DNA of 64,000 nucleotides from NCBI GenBank assembly GCA_037074765.1, contig JBAMDO010000137.1:78381-142380 (forward strand). Direction: 5' to 3'. This stretch comes from Mansonella perstans. Taxonomy: Eukaryota > Nematoda > Chromadorea > Rhabditida > Onchocercidae. Below, one piece after another: positions 1-11,172 of the stretch. The notes below the pieces were generated by a model, which saw only the letters and a program-made list of their open reading frames with translations, had not been told where the DNA came from and did not search any database. Positions within the stretch are counted from its first letter, which is position 1. The number at the start of each line of letters is the position of its first letter. Both the position numbers and the translations under genes were made by a program.

Positions 1-2
1 TG

Positions 3-113
3 TTTTCTGTTATTGGATTTTATCATATTAAGATGTATCAGGGGCTAATGATGAACTGTCAAGTAAATCCCTACTCTGAGCAGGAGTTAGTGAAGAGTAC
101 AGTGAAATCTTAA
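3..113 (+). CDS. C-terminal exon of an unidentified gene (partial, enters from left)
   Basis: A frame open from the first bases of the window ends at TAA 111-113. It encodes about 36 residues, ending in SEQELVKSTVKS, in a pocket less AT-rich than its surroundings. The residue mix looks like real coding sequence and the complementary strand offers no better frame. The upstream part lies outside the window, so family and total length are unknown. The end is polar and lacks an obvious domain. It could also be a chance frame. Confidence 0.4.
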   Translation, partial: FSVIGFYHIKMYQGLMMNCQVNPYSEQELVKSTVKS

Positions 114-562
114 TTAAGAGAAATACGTTTCTGTTTGTTTGCAACTAATTTAAATCAGATTACAATGAGCGATTTTCAAATTAATCTATTATGTAGGATA
201 TAGCAGATGGGTATAACGTTTTCAGTTCCTTTGTAAAATTATATTTACGATATGCATTGTTATGTTTACAAACATTTTTCACAGATCAGATAGTTTCTTC
301 GTCTTAACTTTCAAATATCTCTGTTAAACGATAACAATACAAATTTAAAGGACGAAAGATTTAGAAAGAAAATTGAAAAAAAGAAAAATATTTTAGCGAA
401 TAATCTCGTGAGCATTTTATGCAAATTATGTAAATAAAGCTAAGAAAAAAGCTAAGAAATTTTCCATTCTTTTTTTTCCAGAAAGTTTGAGCAAGAGTTC
501 AACCTATGAAATAACTTTTTCCTTCACTTACGGTTTCGCTCTACTTAAAAGTTAAAATAATA
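114..562. other. AT-rich intergenic stretch, nothing recognised
   Basis: No frame with convincing coding character and no structured repeat was seen between the left-edge exon and the bacterial-like fragments. Confidence 0.5.
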
Positions 563-823
563 TTAATTGAAAAATTCTATTTGATATTCATTTTGTAATG
601 CAGCAATCAATAATCTGTTTGGTAGCAGTTTTGCTAATTGAGATTTTATATGATCAACATCTGTACCTTCCGAGAACACTTCATCAAACCCCGTGAGACC
701 AATTTCAAGTGAACGAAAAGTATTTTGTAGTGATTCATTAAAAAATTTATTATTCTTATTTTTTTGTAAGAATTCTGTAAGTTTTTCAATATAGTACTCA
801 TAATTTCTGCCTTTCCTTGAATC
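563..823 (-). pseudogene. Bacterial-like hypothetical gene fragment (probable nuclear Wolbachia transfer)
   Basis: Reading minus from 823 to the stop at 563-565 gives an 86-residue open frame without a start codon. It contains EYYIEKLTEFLQKNKNN and, near its end, AKLLPNRLLIAALQNEYQ. Composition and charge pattern are typical of Rickettsiales proteins and unlike the surrounding intergenic DNA. I do not recognise the family. The assignment rests mainly on the neighbours: it directly abuts a transposase tail and a prolyl-tRNA synthetase piece. A host exon cannot be excluded, but there is no good acceptor at its 5-prime end. Confidence 0.4.
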
Positions 824-841
824 TTAATAACATGGATCTGA

Positions 842-1011
842 AGGAATTTTTGCAAACCGGTTTTTATAAAGCCAAAAGCAAGCAATTACGCGTATGAAGA
901 AAGAGTAATGGATCTGCGGAAACTTAATGTTGGTGTATCTGTTGATTTAGTAACTGAATCTACTGGTCTTCCTAAAGCTGAAATTGTACAGCTCCAGGAA
1001 GAAATAGCTTA
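842..1011 (+). pseudogene. Tail of Rpn-like PD-(D/E)XK transposase (probable nuclear Wolbachia transfer)
   Basis: An open frame begins after a stop at 839-841. The homology-like part starts near 887 and ends at TAA 1009-1011. It reads YEERVMDLRKLNVGVSVD followed by LVTESTGLPKAEIVQLQEE. The tail with an (I/V)-x3-TGL-x4-I pattern is the C-terminal helix-turn typical of the PD-(D/E)XK nuclease family transposases (Rpn group) that are abundant in Wolbachia and other Rickettsiales. The catalytic N-terminal domain is missing, so the piece cannot be functional. It lies head to head with the fragments on both sides, pointing to rearrangement on or after integration. Confidence 0.72.
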
Positions 1012-1227
1012 ACAACCAGGCGCCTTTGTCCTCATTAGTTGATCATTTATTGTTATTTCGCATGTTTTGTTTGCAATCTCCACATATTCGCTAATTTTTG
1101 TTTGTAAATTGATTAGATCAATCCTAAAAGGAGCCACTGTTTCCGACCAGATAATCCCTTTATCATCATGAAAAGCTTCTATTTTCGCGCCAACAAGCCA
1201 TGAAACTCCAATGCCATACGAACTCAT
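1009..1227 (-). pseudogene. proS: Prolyl-tRNA synthetase fragment (proS, probable nuclear Wolbachia transfer)
   Basis: The minus frame reads [20 protein letters not shown], then [20 protein letters not shown]. This is the class II motif 3 region of bacterial prolyl-tRNA synthetase and the start of its anticodon-binding domain, in the form found in alphaproteobacteria. Motif 3 normally has GIGVSRLVGA; the ATP-contacting arginine is tryptophan here. Similarity fades after about residue 56 (near 1060), and the next residues look unrelated. Upstream of 1227 the sequence turns at once into host-like AT-rich DNA. The catalytic core and C-terminus are missing, so this is a dead fragment of about 70 codons. 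Family assignment is confident; the Wolbachia donor is inferred from host biology. Confidence 0.85.
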
Positions 1228-3394
1228 ACAATGAAAATTTAAAATTTTAATTGAAAATTAAAAATAGAAAGATCTAGTTATGAAACGGATTTTCTTTTTT
1301 TTTGCAAAACATCAATGCAATTAATTAAATTAAGGCATGAATTTTTTATTCACTTTTTTAAAATTATATTTTCAATCAGTCAATGTCTTCTGTGTCAACG
1401 AACAAATACTTGTGTATTTTTTTCAGTGAAAAAAGTAGATATTTGTTTGCATAATTTATCTAGCAAACAAAATAGCTGCAAAATATTAATGTTTTATTTG
1501 TAACGGAATCCCGTTATTATATTTATTTATTAAATAGATATGCAAAATGATTATAGTTGTAGCAATCGATTGGAAAGATGAAATACTCTTAAGTATGTCG
1601 CCTAAATTTATCATTTTTACCGCAAATTCCAAAAGGATATTTCCATTTCCGCCAGAGTTTTTTTCCTTAGCCTTTTTTACAAAACTATTTCATGTCATAC
1701 ATAACAATCCTAGTGACATATTCATGGTCTATGTCATCATTGTGTGGACAGCAAAGCAATAATAATGATGTTGACCGATACAAATATTGGCCTGCTCGGA
1801 TTCAATCATGGATATTGATTTGACAAATCGAAATTATTCATTTTTTTTGGTTTTAACAATTTTACAAAATTATGTGATTGTTAAAGAAGTTAAATGAATA
1901 AAATTAGCAAAATTACTATTTTTTTTTTTTTTTGTAAAAATGACAAAAATTCAGCCATATGAAAAAAAAGTAAATCTTTTAACTGAAGAAATATGAATGT
2001 TAGATTCGAGTGATTATTGACAAGATTAAATTTAAAAAATGATCAATGGAAAGTAACAGATAAGTTAAAATAATTTTTAATTGATTTAACGTTAAATTCA
2101 GTAAAAATGAACAATATAAAATAACAATTCTAAATTAGAGAAAATAAGGAAATCCGTCGGAATATTGAAAGAAAAGTAGTAAATTCCATTGTGCTTTATT
2201 ATGCTCAGATTTCAATTAATTTTATATTACTCATTCAGTTAAACTGTATGCTTCTAACATTTCAATTACAACGAAGATTTAAGTTCATATGCAACCCATC
2301 AGCTATTTTCATTTTTTGCTTTGCAGGAAATAGCAATTGTATCGATGGTTGCAATCAATGGTATCATTCACTGATCCAACTACAAATCGTCTTTTCAAAT
2401 TTATTTCATATTTATTTCAATTATGAATATATATATATATTTTGGAATAAACATTAACCACTTGAACATACATTCAAAAATTTCATTTCATCAACGAAAT
2501 AACAATGAAATTGAAAGTAGATAACTAAAGTTGATTTTAGATGTTGATTTTAGAAGTTACATGTCAACGTTAGTTTCACTTGGTTTGAAATTTATTTATA
2601 CATATTGATAAGAAGTCAAATTTTGTATTTGTATGGAATAAATAGTTGAAAAAACGATGTTATATATGAACATGTTATGGTCGTAGACTTGCCGTTTAAC
2701 TTTATTCCTGTTTTTGTGAAGTCATAGTAAGTAAAATTCCGCTAATGGTTAATCAAAAAAAAAACCAATTTATGAAAAAAACGTGAATATTTCTGTAGTG
2801 AGGTGGAAAATTTCACTGTATTAAGAGGAATATCCAAGTTTTAATTGATTTATTTGAGATAGTACTGCAAGTTGCCGATGGAATCTTAGAAATTATAAAA
2901 TTCGTTGCAATCAACTTCTCCTTTTTTGTATAGGCGGAAACGTTTAAAGGAAAAAATTGCAGTTCAGGAAAATAACACTACACAATTAAATCAAATTCAC
3001 TTCATTGGTTTGCTATTTGTAAAAAAATGAGAATATTATATTTCATAAAAAACATCGTAGTATATTGTATCGGTTTAATTGTGAACTTTTTTTGCACTGT
3101 GATCAATTCACATTTAACTAACCTTTTTGTCGCAAGTTACATAAGCATTCAACCGGTCAAAATTTCTGAATTTTCTTTCAATTTCTACAATTAACATGCA
3201 TTGAAATAGCAAAAGTTTCCGGTAAAATGAACAAAAGCCAAAAATCTGAAAAAAAATTAAATTTCTAGAAAATGTCATTGCACAATGGAATCAGATGCAC
3301 TTCATTAATTTGCTAATTGTTCACCAAATTATGGCCTAGTAAAATGAAACTAGACATTGTCTCTGCGTTTTAATATTTGATTTTAGAAATTTAA
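1228..3394. other. Intergenic region, no supported gene
   Basis: AT-rich with several homopolymer runs (for example T-run 1920-1934). Short frames near 1547-1800 and 2191-2457 were read on both strands, but none shows a recognisable family or a matched acceptor/donor pair. AATAAA sites at 2444 and 2637 could be poly(A) signals but have no gene attached. Confidence 0.4.
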
Positions 3395-3805
3395 ACATTA
3401 GTTTTTGAAATTTCTGAAGTTTCGAGCAATTATTGTAAATCCAGTAGAGTTGAAATTATTTTTGCAAACACTTCTCGTGATCATTTACTGGTCATATCAT
3501 TATCAACAAGTATTATCAAATCCTTTATAATTGATTGTGATTGTTGTCTGCATCAAGAAAGGGATCAAGTTGAAGAGCTGAGCTTAATATTTAAATGTAT
3601 GAGAAATCTAACAGAAATATGTGATTCATATTCAACTCAGATAATTCATATTTCACCGCATATCTTTTTAAGGCTTATAAAATTATTCGGTACAGCTCAA
3701 TGGATATATATCATTATCATATTCATATCAGCTCTATCTGCTTTAGAATGCTTTTCAATGCATTTTTATCACCAGTCCAAAGCATACCATTTTTATTACG
3801 CTTAA
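3395..3805 (+). other. Long start-less open frame, possible uncalled exon
   Basis: One plus frame is open for 136 codons between the stop at 3392-3394 and TAA 3803-3805. The first ATG is only at 3599. The second half has a mixed coding-like composition (HQERDQVEELSLIF) and a membrane-segment-like stretch, WIYIIIIFISALSAL. No family is recognised and no strong acceptor is seen at its start. In DNA this AT-rich a frame of this length may arise by chance, so it is noted rather than claimed as a gene. Confidence 0.2.
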
Positions 3806-5851
3806 ATGAATTTTTTAAAATTTTTCGACATCATTCACTTTCAAATTACTAAATTAAAAATTACTAATAATTTCTGGAGGATAAACTTTTCGTGTAATTC
3901 CTGAATAAAACAGAAAACGTCCAGTAATTCTGTGTGGTTTTTGAATTTAAAAGACAAGATGTGAATTATACGGAAGACTATAATTCAGTTTCAGAATCAA
4001 GAAAATTGCAATGTAAACGTGTTTTCATAATTTCTCAATGTTTCTTCTTGCTAATATTCTGGAAAAACCGGGAATTCGTGCTTTTATTTTTTGACGACGA
4101 TGTCTACTGCACTTCTCGAACTTAATAAGCTTCGTTTCTAAGATTTAATTTCAACGCATGCCAAAAAAGCTGTATTTTATTTCGTTTATTAGCGTCAGAG
4201 ATTTATTCGGGTTCTTCTGGCGTTTTTTTGGGTAGAGTTGATTATCGTTTTCTTAATAGCATTTATAATGGTTCAGATATAAGAAGTTATCTCTCGTTCA
4301 GCTAGAAATATTCTGCGAAAAATGTTCAAATATGAAGAAAAATAACGTTTTGAGTGATCGGAATGGCGTAGATCAGTAAAGGATACCAAGTAATGTCTGA
4401 TAGGGTTAAAGGCAGAATTCTCCCGGTTTCTGTGATTCAGTCATAAATAAAGCAATCTCTCTGCATTAGCGTGTATAATCGATCCTTATCACTTTAATTT
4501 TTTTAACTTACAAAATCTCAATATTCTGTCTGATAATTTTAATTTCGATAGTCCGACAACTATTGTCCTATCATGAAAGGAAACCACAGTAAACAATTTT
4601 GGCAAATGTATTTTTTTATTGTCTCATAAAGTTTATATGAAAAATTCTGAAGTTTGAAGAAAATGACTTTTTCTTTGTATGCGTAATTTATTTAATATAT
4701 TCAGAAATAACAACCAAACAAAAGTGTTCTGTGCAGATAATTCTGCCATAACTTGCGATGAAATTATAATCAGGATTTTGACGTAAAAAGGAAAACATGC
4801 TAGGACTATGAATTTGAGGAAAGTTCAAATCATTTTTAAGACCTCAAAATTTTATTCTTTTTTGTCAAACTATAAAAAATGTGAAAAATTTATTTTTATA
4901 TGTGAAATGTATATTTTAGATTGGATGTTGCAGTTATTACTATTGATTAATCCAAGTACAAATGCTTAGCAAAGAACTTCATAAACTCAAAGCAAATGAA
5001 AACTTTATCATGATACATTGATATTATCATACCAGTGAACAGTATTTAGTAGACATACTGATGGCACTAATGATATTTACTGCTAAAATTCTTCTTCCAG
5101 AGAAGGAAACAAAATTATAAAATAACAAAGCAAGCAATCACACGATCTTTTGAAATAAAACAAAATTGAAATACAAAGTGAGCAGCTATAAACAGCTCAT
5201 TTTAAATTCTTGAAATTTTTCAACAAAGTTATTATATTTTCAGGAACTCAATTGTCAGCGTTGCAAAAAAAAGTCCTCGAAATTAAAAAAATTTTAATTA
5301 AACGAATAAAATAAATACATCAGAGAAAAATTAAACTAAATAACAAAATTGAAATAATTTAAAAGAATTTTTTTGAATGACTCATGTGAGGTAAAAATCA
5401 GCTTGTTGTTGGGTGATAAAAAGGACAAAAAAGATTGAAGAATCTAAAGTTTATGATGTTCACTTGTCAAGTATTGTTCATCTTTTCGCATTGCTTTTAC
5501 TTAATTGCCATCATTTTCTTTACTGAAATGACGGCTGTTTCAATTATCAATTTTTTTTCAAATAATTTTATCAAACGTTATCAGCTTGTTCACATGAAAA
5601 AAATTATTATAACGCTGTTTTTTTTTGCCGCTATAAACCGAAAATCGATATAAAATTCAGTTTTTTTTTCTTTCAAAGCTATTTAAAAGTGTTCGAATTT
5701 TAACGCATGTATCAATTCAAGGTCCACTGACTCGCCATTTCCGAAAGTTTATTTTTTCATTGTTTAATATTAGTTGCTCTATGTGAAAGCAGCTAATTAA
5801 TTTTTATCGAACTTTTCTTATTGGCCTTATCTTAATCTGTCTTTCTTTCAG
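3806..5851. other. Intergenic region upstream of the Thr-rich repeat gene
   Basis: AT-rich, no gene supported. A slightly GC-richer pocket at 4140-4450 has short open frames on both strands without family signal. The last 30 bases form a polypyrimidine tract leading into the acceptor at 5851. Confidence 0.4.
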
Positions 5852-5869
5852 ACATAACTTACTTCAACA
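5840..5869 (+). promoter_or_regulatory. Splice acceptor just before ATG, probable SL trans-splice site
   Basis: A polypyrimidine tract ending CTTTCTTTCAG (AG at 5850-5851) is followed by an 18-base leader and the ATG at 5870. In nematodes this arrangement on a first coding exon usually marks spliced-leader addition. An ordinary cis-spliced 5-prime non-coding exon is the alternative. Confidence 0.55.
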
Positions 5870-6676
5870 ATGCGCTTCGCTTTTGTTAGCATGCTAGTTT
5901 GTCTTAGCTTCATTTTCGGTGAAGAAAGTACCATTCCCGAAAAAACTATTTTCCACGAAGAAAATACTGCCGAAGATGCAACCATGGCTAACTGCAAAAC
6001 CACTGAAGAACCCATCCCTCACGAGACGTCAACCACGACAACCACAACCACTGAGGAAGGAAATAATCCCGAGGATTCAACCACGACTGACCACACAACC
6101 ACTGAGGAAGGACCCGTCCAGGGCAAAAATATTATCCGCGGAGAAAATAATCCCGAGGATTCAACCACGACTGACTACACAACCACTGAGGAAAGACATA
6201 ATCCCGAGGATTCAACCACGACTGACCACACAACCACTGAGGAAGGACCCGTCCAGGGCAAAAATATTATCCGCGGAGAAAATAATCCCGAGGATTCAAC
6301 CACGACTGACTACACAACCACTGAGGAAAGACATAATCCCGAGGATTCAACCACGACTGACCACACAACCACTGAGGAAGGACCCGTCCAGGGCAAAAAT
6401 ATTATCCGCGGAGAAAATAATCCCGAGGATTCAACCACGACTGACTACACAACCACTGAGGAAAGACATAATCCCGAGGATTCAACCACGACTGACTACA
6501 CAACCACTGAGGAAGGACATAATCCCGAGGATTCAACCATGACTGACCACACAACCACTGAGGAAGGACCCGTCCAGGGCAAAAATGTTATCCGCGAAGA
6601 AAATACTCCGGAGGATTCAACCATGACTCACTACAACAGCATTCCTAGCAGTTTCGACAAATACATTTTACGGTAG
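5870..6676 (+). CDS. Secreted Thr-rich tandem-repeat protein
   Basis: Single-exon gene of 268 residues. It begins with a signal peptide (MRFAFVSMLVCLSFIFG), then a short unique acidic segment (about 18-60), then a repeat domain to about residue 245 and a short unique tail. The basic module is 17 residues of the form (N/H)NPEDSTTTD(H/Y)TTTEE(G/R); eight full copies and one degenerate copy are visible. They are grouped into 45-residue units that also carry GPVQGKNIIRGE. The many Thr/Ser next to Pro and acidic residues suit mucin-type O-glycosylation; this is inference. There are no membrane segment, GPI-type tail or cysteine clusters. Likely a nematode surface or excretory-secretory protein. 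No named family is recognised. The start is fixed by the signal peptide and the acceptor 18 bases upstream. Confidence 0.85.
   Translation: MRFAFVSMLVCLSFIFGEESTIPEKTIFHEENTAEDATMANCKTTEEPIPHETSTTTTTTTEEGNNPEDSTTTDHTTTEEGPVQGKNIIRGENNPEDSTTTDYTTTEERHNPEDSTTTDHTTTEEGPVQGKNIIRGENNPEDSTTTDYTTTEERHNPEDSTTTDHTTTEEGPVQGKNIIRGENNPEDSTTTDYTTTEERHNPEDSTTTDYTTTEEGHNPEDSTMTDHTTTEEGPVQGKNVIREENTPEDSTMTHYNSIPSSFDKYILR
6060..6640 (+). repeat. 135-bp coding tandem repeat with 51-bp submodules
   Basis: The segment beginning GACCCGTCCAGGGC recurs at 6111, 6246 and 6381 (period 135) and again at 6567 (135 plus one extra 51-base module). Copies in the middle are almost identical at DNA level, including synonymous sites, which indicates recent unequal exchange or gene conversion. 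All periods are multiples of three, so copy number can change without breaking the frame. Confidence 0.95.
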
Positions 6677-8050
6677 GAAAATAATTTCATTTATTATTTT
6701 ATAGTATGCGTGATAGCGAAATGAAACATTTTGGGATGTTTCCTTCTGAACAGAAGATATCAATTACTTTGTTCAAATTCTAAAATTTCTAAGAATGTGT
6801 CGGTAATGCAGTATGCGATATGAAATTTATTGCAAAATACTTACTTAGAAGTACCGACGGTTTGTGTTCGAAATAAAAATAGGCAGTAGTTGGAGAAATT
6901 AGAATGAATGTGAGTGAATGAAAATATATGCAAAGAAGTATTGTCAAAATAGCTCGAATTCTTCCAATAGTTTTGTATATTTTTATTCATCAAAAATATT
7001 GCAAAAGAAAGCTTTCGGAATGCAAATTATCAGAGACACTAAAATGTGAAGTTTGCTTATTCTATGACAAAAACTTTATTTTTAGTTAAATAATACTTGA
7101 ACTATTCAAATTAATGTGCAATCAATCTGCAGTAATTATCCCGCATTTATTACAGCATTTAACAATTCAGACATGGAGTAGAAATTTCACTTATGCTTTC
7201 TGCATTTTAATACAATGCTATAATACCATAAATTTTTAAGAATGTTTCGAGGAAAAGTTGGAAATTAAATCGGACAATCTCGATGAAAAAATGCAGTATT
7301 TTTATTGGAAAATATTCGTTCCATGTGATAGTAGTATAAACCAGTAGAAAATTGAAAATTAATCAAATTATCCAACAAGTCTTTGAACTCCATTTATTTT
7401 AATGTAATACTGTTTATGAAACAAATAAAAATTTTTTTTCAAAGCGATATTGTTGAACAAAATGAGCTACAAACAACGGCTTACATGAAGCCACACATAG
7501 ATGCTTACTTTTTCACCCGAAAAATTTTTGATAAAGTCTTATCACTTTTTTTTGTCGCTTTAAAATCACATTTTCAACAAAATTACATCACTCCCGATGA
7601 AACATCACTCTCATTTCAAAAGATTGCCATTTGGTCCTAAAAAAGCAAAATATGAAGAGATTGATTTGAATAGGTTTAAAGATTTGTTGTAGCAAAGAAT
7701 GATTAAATTTACACAAAAGAAGCCTATCAAAATTATCATTATGCATTTGACTTCAATATCAAAAGTGAAGTAGATTAAAAGCATGCAGTAAACACAGGGA
7801 AAAATCAAGAAATACTGGTAATGCTGCAAAAACATTGATAAATTTAAATCGTTCCAAAATTCGCAATTCCAAAAAAAATTCAGAAGTGCATGGAAATGCA
7901 TCAATTTAAATTTATCAGTTTTCAGAATTCCAAAATATTTTGAAAGAAATTTAAGCATTTAAAAAAATTCCGAGAGTTCCAAAAAGATTAAAAAGTCCAA
8001 AAATTTCAAGGATATTTTCTGTTAAAAAACATATATTAACAAAATAAATT
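6677..8050. other. Intergenic region, no supported gene
   Basis: AT-rich. A plus frame at 7383-7640 and a hydrophobic minus frame at 7611-7958 were examined; neither has family signal or splice context, so they are not called. Confidence 0.4.
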
Positions 8051-10154
8051 CAATGTGAGTACAAACAGGAAATGGTAAGAATATCGCTGGCGTCAATAAT
8101 CAGTGACAATCTTCCCTTTATCGAGATTTGGCCTGGTCATTTGCTGCATTATACTGAATAACATTGTGAATTAAATTGATGAAAGAAAGTTGTTTCACAA
8201 GAATGTTATATCATACTATTACCAGCGAATGCTCAGGTTTAATGATTCATATATATATACCAAAATATCGAGTTCTACATCCGAATATTTTCTTTCGATC
8301 ACAGAAGTGAAATCAATTCAAAAATGGCGATCGCTGAATCAATCTGATCATTCAACATGGTGGTGGTCATTATAGGTCGAAAAAGTTAGGCCATCTTCAT
8401 GGAAAAGTCATCTAACATTAACAATCAAGCCATTTTATCACATTTAACGTTTAGTGATTCATATATTGTAAAATGAGCTTGGAAAATGAATGGCAAGGAA
8501 TTAGTGAAAAAAATGATAAGGAACAGATAAGGAATGTTTTGAGCTATAAGATAACTTCAAGTAAGAATATGAAATCTTCCTTTAATGGTTTAGGTATAAA
8601 TTGTGATATTTTCTTGTCAGTGTTTTATTCATATTCTTTTTGATTGTAGTTGAAGACTTCTAAAATGCTTTCCAATAATACTGGAAGGAATAAGCAATTG
8701 ACTGCAAACTTTACGCTAAACGAGATATCAGTCTATACTAAAACCGACATAAGAGTACCAGTGCTTAAATGCAAAAATATCCTCTTATGCATGTACCGAA
8801 TGGCCTTTTTTAGATTTTCTCTATCTGTAGAATCAGATCATGTCACAACTTCGGCAACTTCTTCAAAGTTTTTTGAAGCACTCGATAAGCAAAAGATTAA
8901 ATAGGATGGATCTTAAGCAGATATGTCCAAATCAATGGAGAACTATAAACAATATGCAATACTCTTATGTTTGGTTAGTAAAGCCTTTGATTGTTGTTTG
9001 TTTTTTTTGAAACATTTAAGGCTATGTGCAATTTCTAACATTGGCTTCATCTTGAATAATCTTGGCAAATGCAATGAAAAATACTAGATCTGATCCAGTT
9101 TTATATTAAAACTTAAATTTTATTACAGCATCTTAACTATATGACACATTTTTTCTAATATTATACACTTTAAAGTAAAGGATAACTTAATTGAAGCGAA
9201 AAAAATTCAACTTGCCTTTCATATCTTAAAATAAAGCAGCTTATAAATGTGGAAGCGAAAAATTGTCATAATTTGGAATAATTTTTTTGGATCATATCAC
9301 TTAATTACTAATCAGTCCTTGAAAATACCTTCGTTATTATCTGTATGTTAATTTAACTATTTGTGCTGATATTCGAAGAACTACTCCTTATCCTTATTGC
9401 TGACATTCAAAATCAGTTATACTCCTTTTCGTTCACAAATTAAAAGCTTTAGAAATGTCAATGAAAGTTATTTGAAATCCTTTGTTTTATTCCCTAACTT
9501 CTGTTGCAGTTATATGAGAAAAAATACTATATCTCTAGTATTCCTATCGACTCTGAAACAACATTCGTTTTTAAGTGGCAGCAGAAGTTCTGTGGTAGTA
9601 AAAAAATCTGTTCAAAAATATTCTTTCAAGATCTTTCGAGTAATGAAGAGCACAATTATACCTCGATGACCTGAATACTTTAACTTTTGTTCTTCTTTGC
9701 ACCAGGTGATAATAAATGTACCACGAAAATCTGATGGTAATTCGCATTGGCAGCAATAATGCATAATAGCCTGTGTAATTTAATATGCAGTGCTTAATCT
9801 TCATGCTTCCAAACTTCAAGTAGAATTTCAAATTTTCAGCTGCTACATGGTTTCAAAAGTCTCTTCCAGAGTAATATATTTGTTCATGTTTGAATGTTCA
9901 ATCGGTGAGTCGCAAACTACATAATTGACATTGAAGAAAGTTTGAAAATTTTTAGGTCACTGATTCTGTATGTGAGAAAAAATTAGATACGTAAAATGCT
10001 TTTGACTGTTCGGATTAAGGAGGAACTTTTGAATCTGATGAGTTGAGACCCCTTGTATTTCAGAATATGTGGAAGTAAATGACCATGCCAGATTTCAATA
10101 AATGAAAGATATCTGCCACTGTATTGATATGGGAGACATGCCTTCCCTATATAG
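8051..10154. other. Region of broken open frames, possible decayed gene
   Basis: Somewhat GC-richer pockets at 8190-8400, 8650-8910, 9400-9700 and 10060-10150 hold short plus-strand frames. Examples are 8650-8904 (tail SATSSKFFEALDKQKIK) and a piece near 10065 containing EYVEVNDHARFQ. They are separated by stops and frame changes and have no coherent splice pattern. They could be remains of one host gene or exons of an unrecognised gene. Confidence 0.25.
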
Positions 10155-10424
10155 CACTGTTGTTCCCTCCAAAAAACACGTAGAATCAGTCTCGAGGAGG
10201 AAAGAAAAGCAGAAAGGACTGTTTCTCTCAATACTGTTCAAGAAATTTTCCGCCAAAACTTCTACAACTTGGCTGCTGAACTTGTCTATCCATTTGCGGT
10301 AAGTGTGGATAGAGAAACCTTTTCAAATTACCGTTCACGAAGCCAAGTTATGATGATGTTGATGTTATCCGATCTGTTACACCTTAATCATAAGTCAACT
10401 TCTATCACCGCACTTTCGATTTAG
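10155..10424 (+). pseudogene. Exon-like open frame, possible remnant of an unidentified gene
   Basis: A plus frame is open for 89 codons between TAG 10152-10154 and TAG 10422-10424. It includes LEEERKAERTVSLNTVQEIF, then RQNFYNLAAELVYPFA immediately before a textbook donor GCG|GTAAGT at 10299. A good acceptor (TATTTCAG) lies at about 10063, but every frame between it and this segment is interrupted. I read it as a decayed or misjoined exon. The family is not recognised. A working exon using an internal acceptor remains possible. Confidence 0.3.
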
Positions 10425-11172
10425 GAGGTTATTTGGTCAACGGAAAAATTTGCGTCAGTTAACTGAATCGAAGAGCTGCTTTGTAGAATAATGAACAAAT
10501 TTCCAAAGTTTTGTAATAAAAGATATATTCTTGATAATATACGAACGATCATAAATTGTAACAGAAGAAGCAAAACAAAACGAATTACACGAATTCTGTC
10601 TTCCAGAAGCTTGAAAGGTATGGAATAACGAAATGACAAATAAACAAATTTAACCGTTAAATTTTATCAAAAAATAATTGACCCCTTTGTTACTGACATC
10701 ATTAATCGACAGAATTACTGCTTAGTCATCCATTATTATTATTATTATTCAACTCTTTTCGAAAACAAAAATTCCCGGAATACAGTAACTAAATATATTC
10801 ATGACTCTTCCATTTTACCCTAATTGTATTTTTATTTGAGCATATTTTGAGACAAATTATGATCAGTTACAATATTATCACTTTATCTGGTGCGATCATT
10901 GCATCAGATGCATATAATATCGAAAAATTTATGAAATATTTGGCACATTAGCATAAATTTGAAATGAGCAATCTACAATATCATCATAATGTGATATGAT
11001 GATGTCAATCATTTTATTCATGAGTTCCCTTTCTTCTCATTTCTTTTGTCAAGACTTTAAAAATCCTTCAAAATATTTTAACCACTTGTCGATCAGAACA
11101 TCAATCACTTTTTCTCTTTTCGTTTTCTTTGAAATATGTCAATCATTACCGAAAGACAATTGTCATCAACTA
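10425..11172. other. Spacer 3-prime of tiam-1, nothing supported
   Basis: AT-rich, with a short ATT microsatellite at 10734-10748. A minus frame at 10421-10639 and the complementary basic plus frame look like chance frames. Confidence 0.4.

Noticed and set aside
5919..6542. 207-codon frame overlapping the Thr-rich gene in another frame
   Set aside because: Repeat periods are multiples of three, so a second frame free of stops in one unit stays open through the array. It lacks a signal peptide and is a shadow.
7611..7958. 115-codon hydrophobic minus frame
   Set aside because: Phe/Leu/Ile-rich as expected from T-rich DNA, with no signal or family and no splice context.
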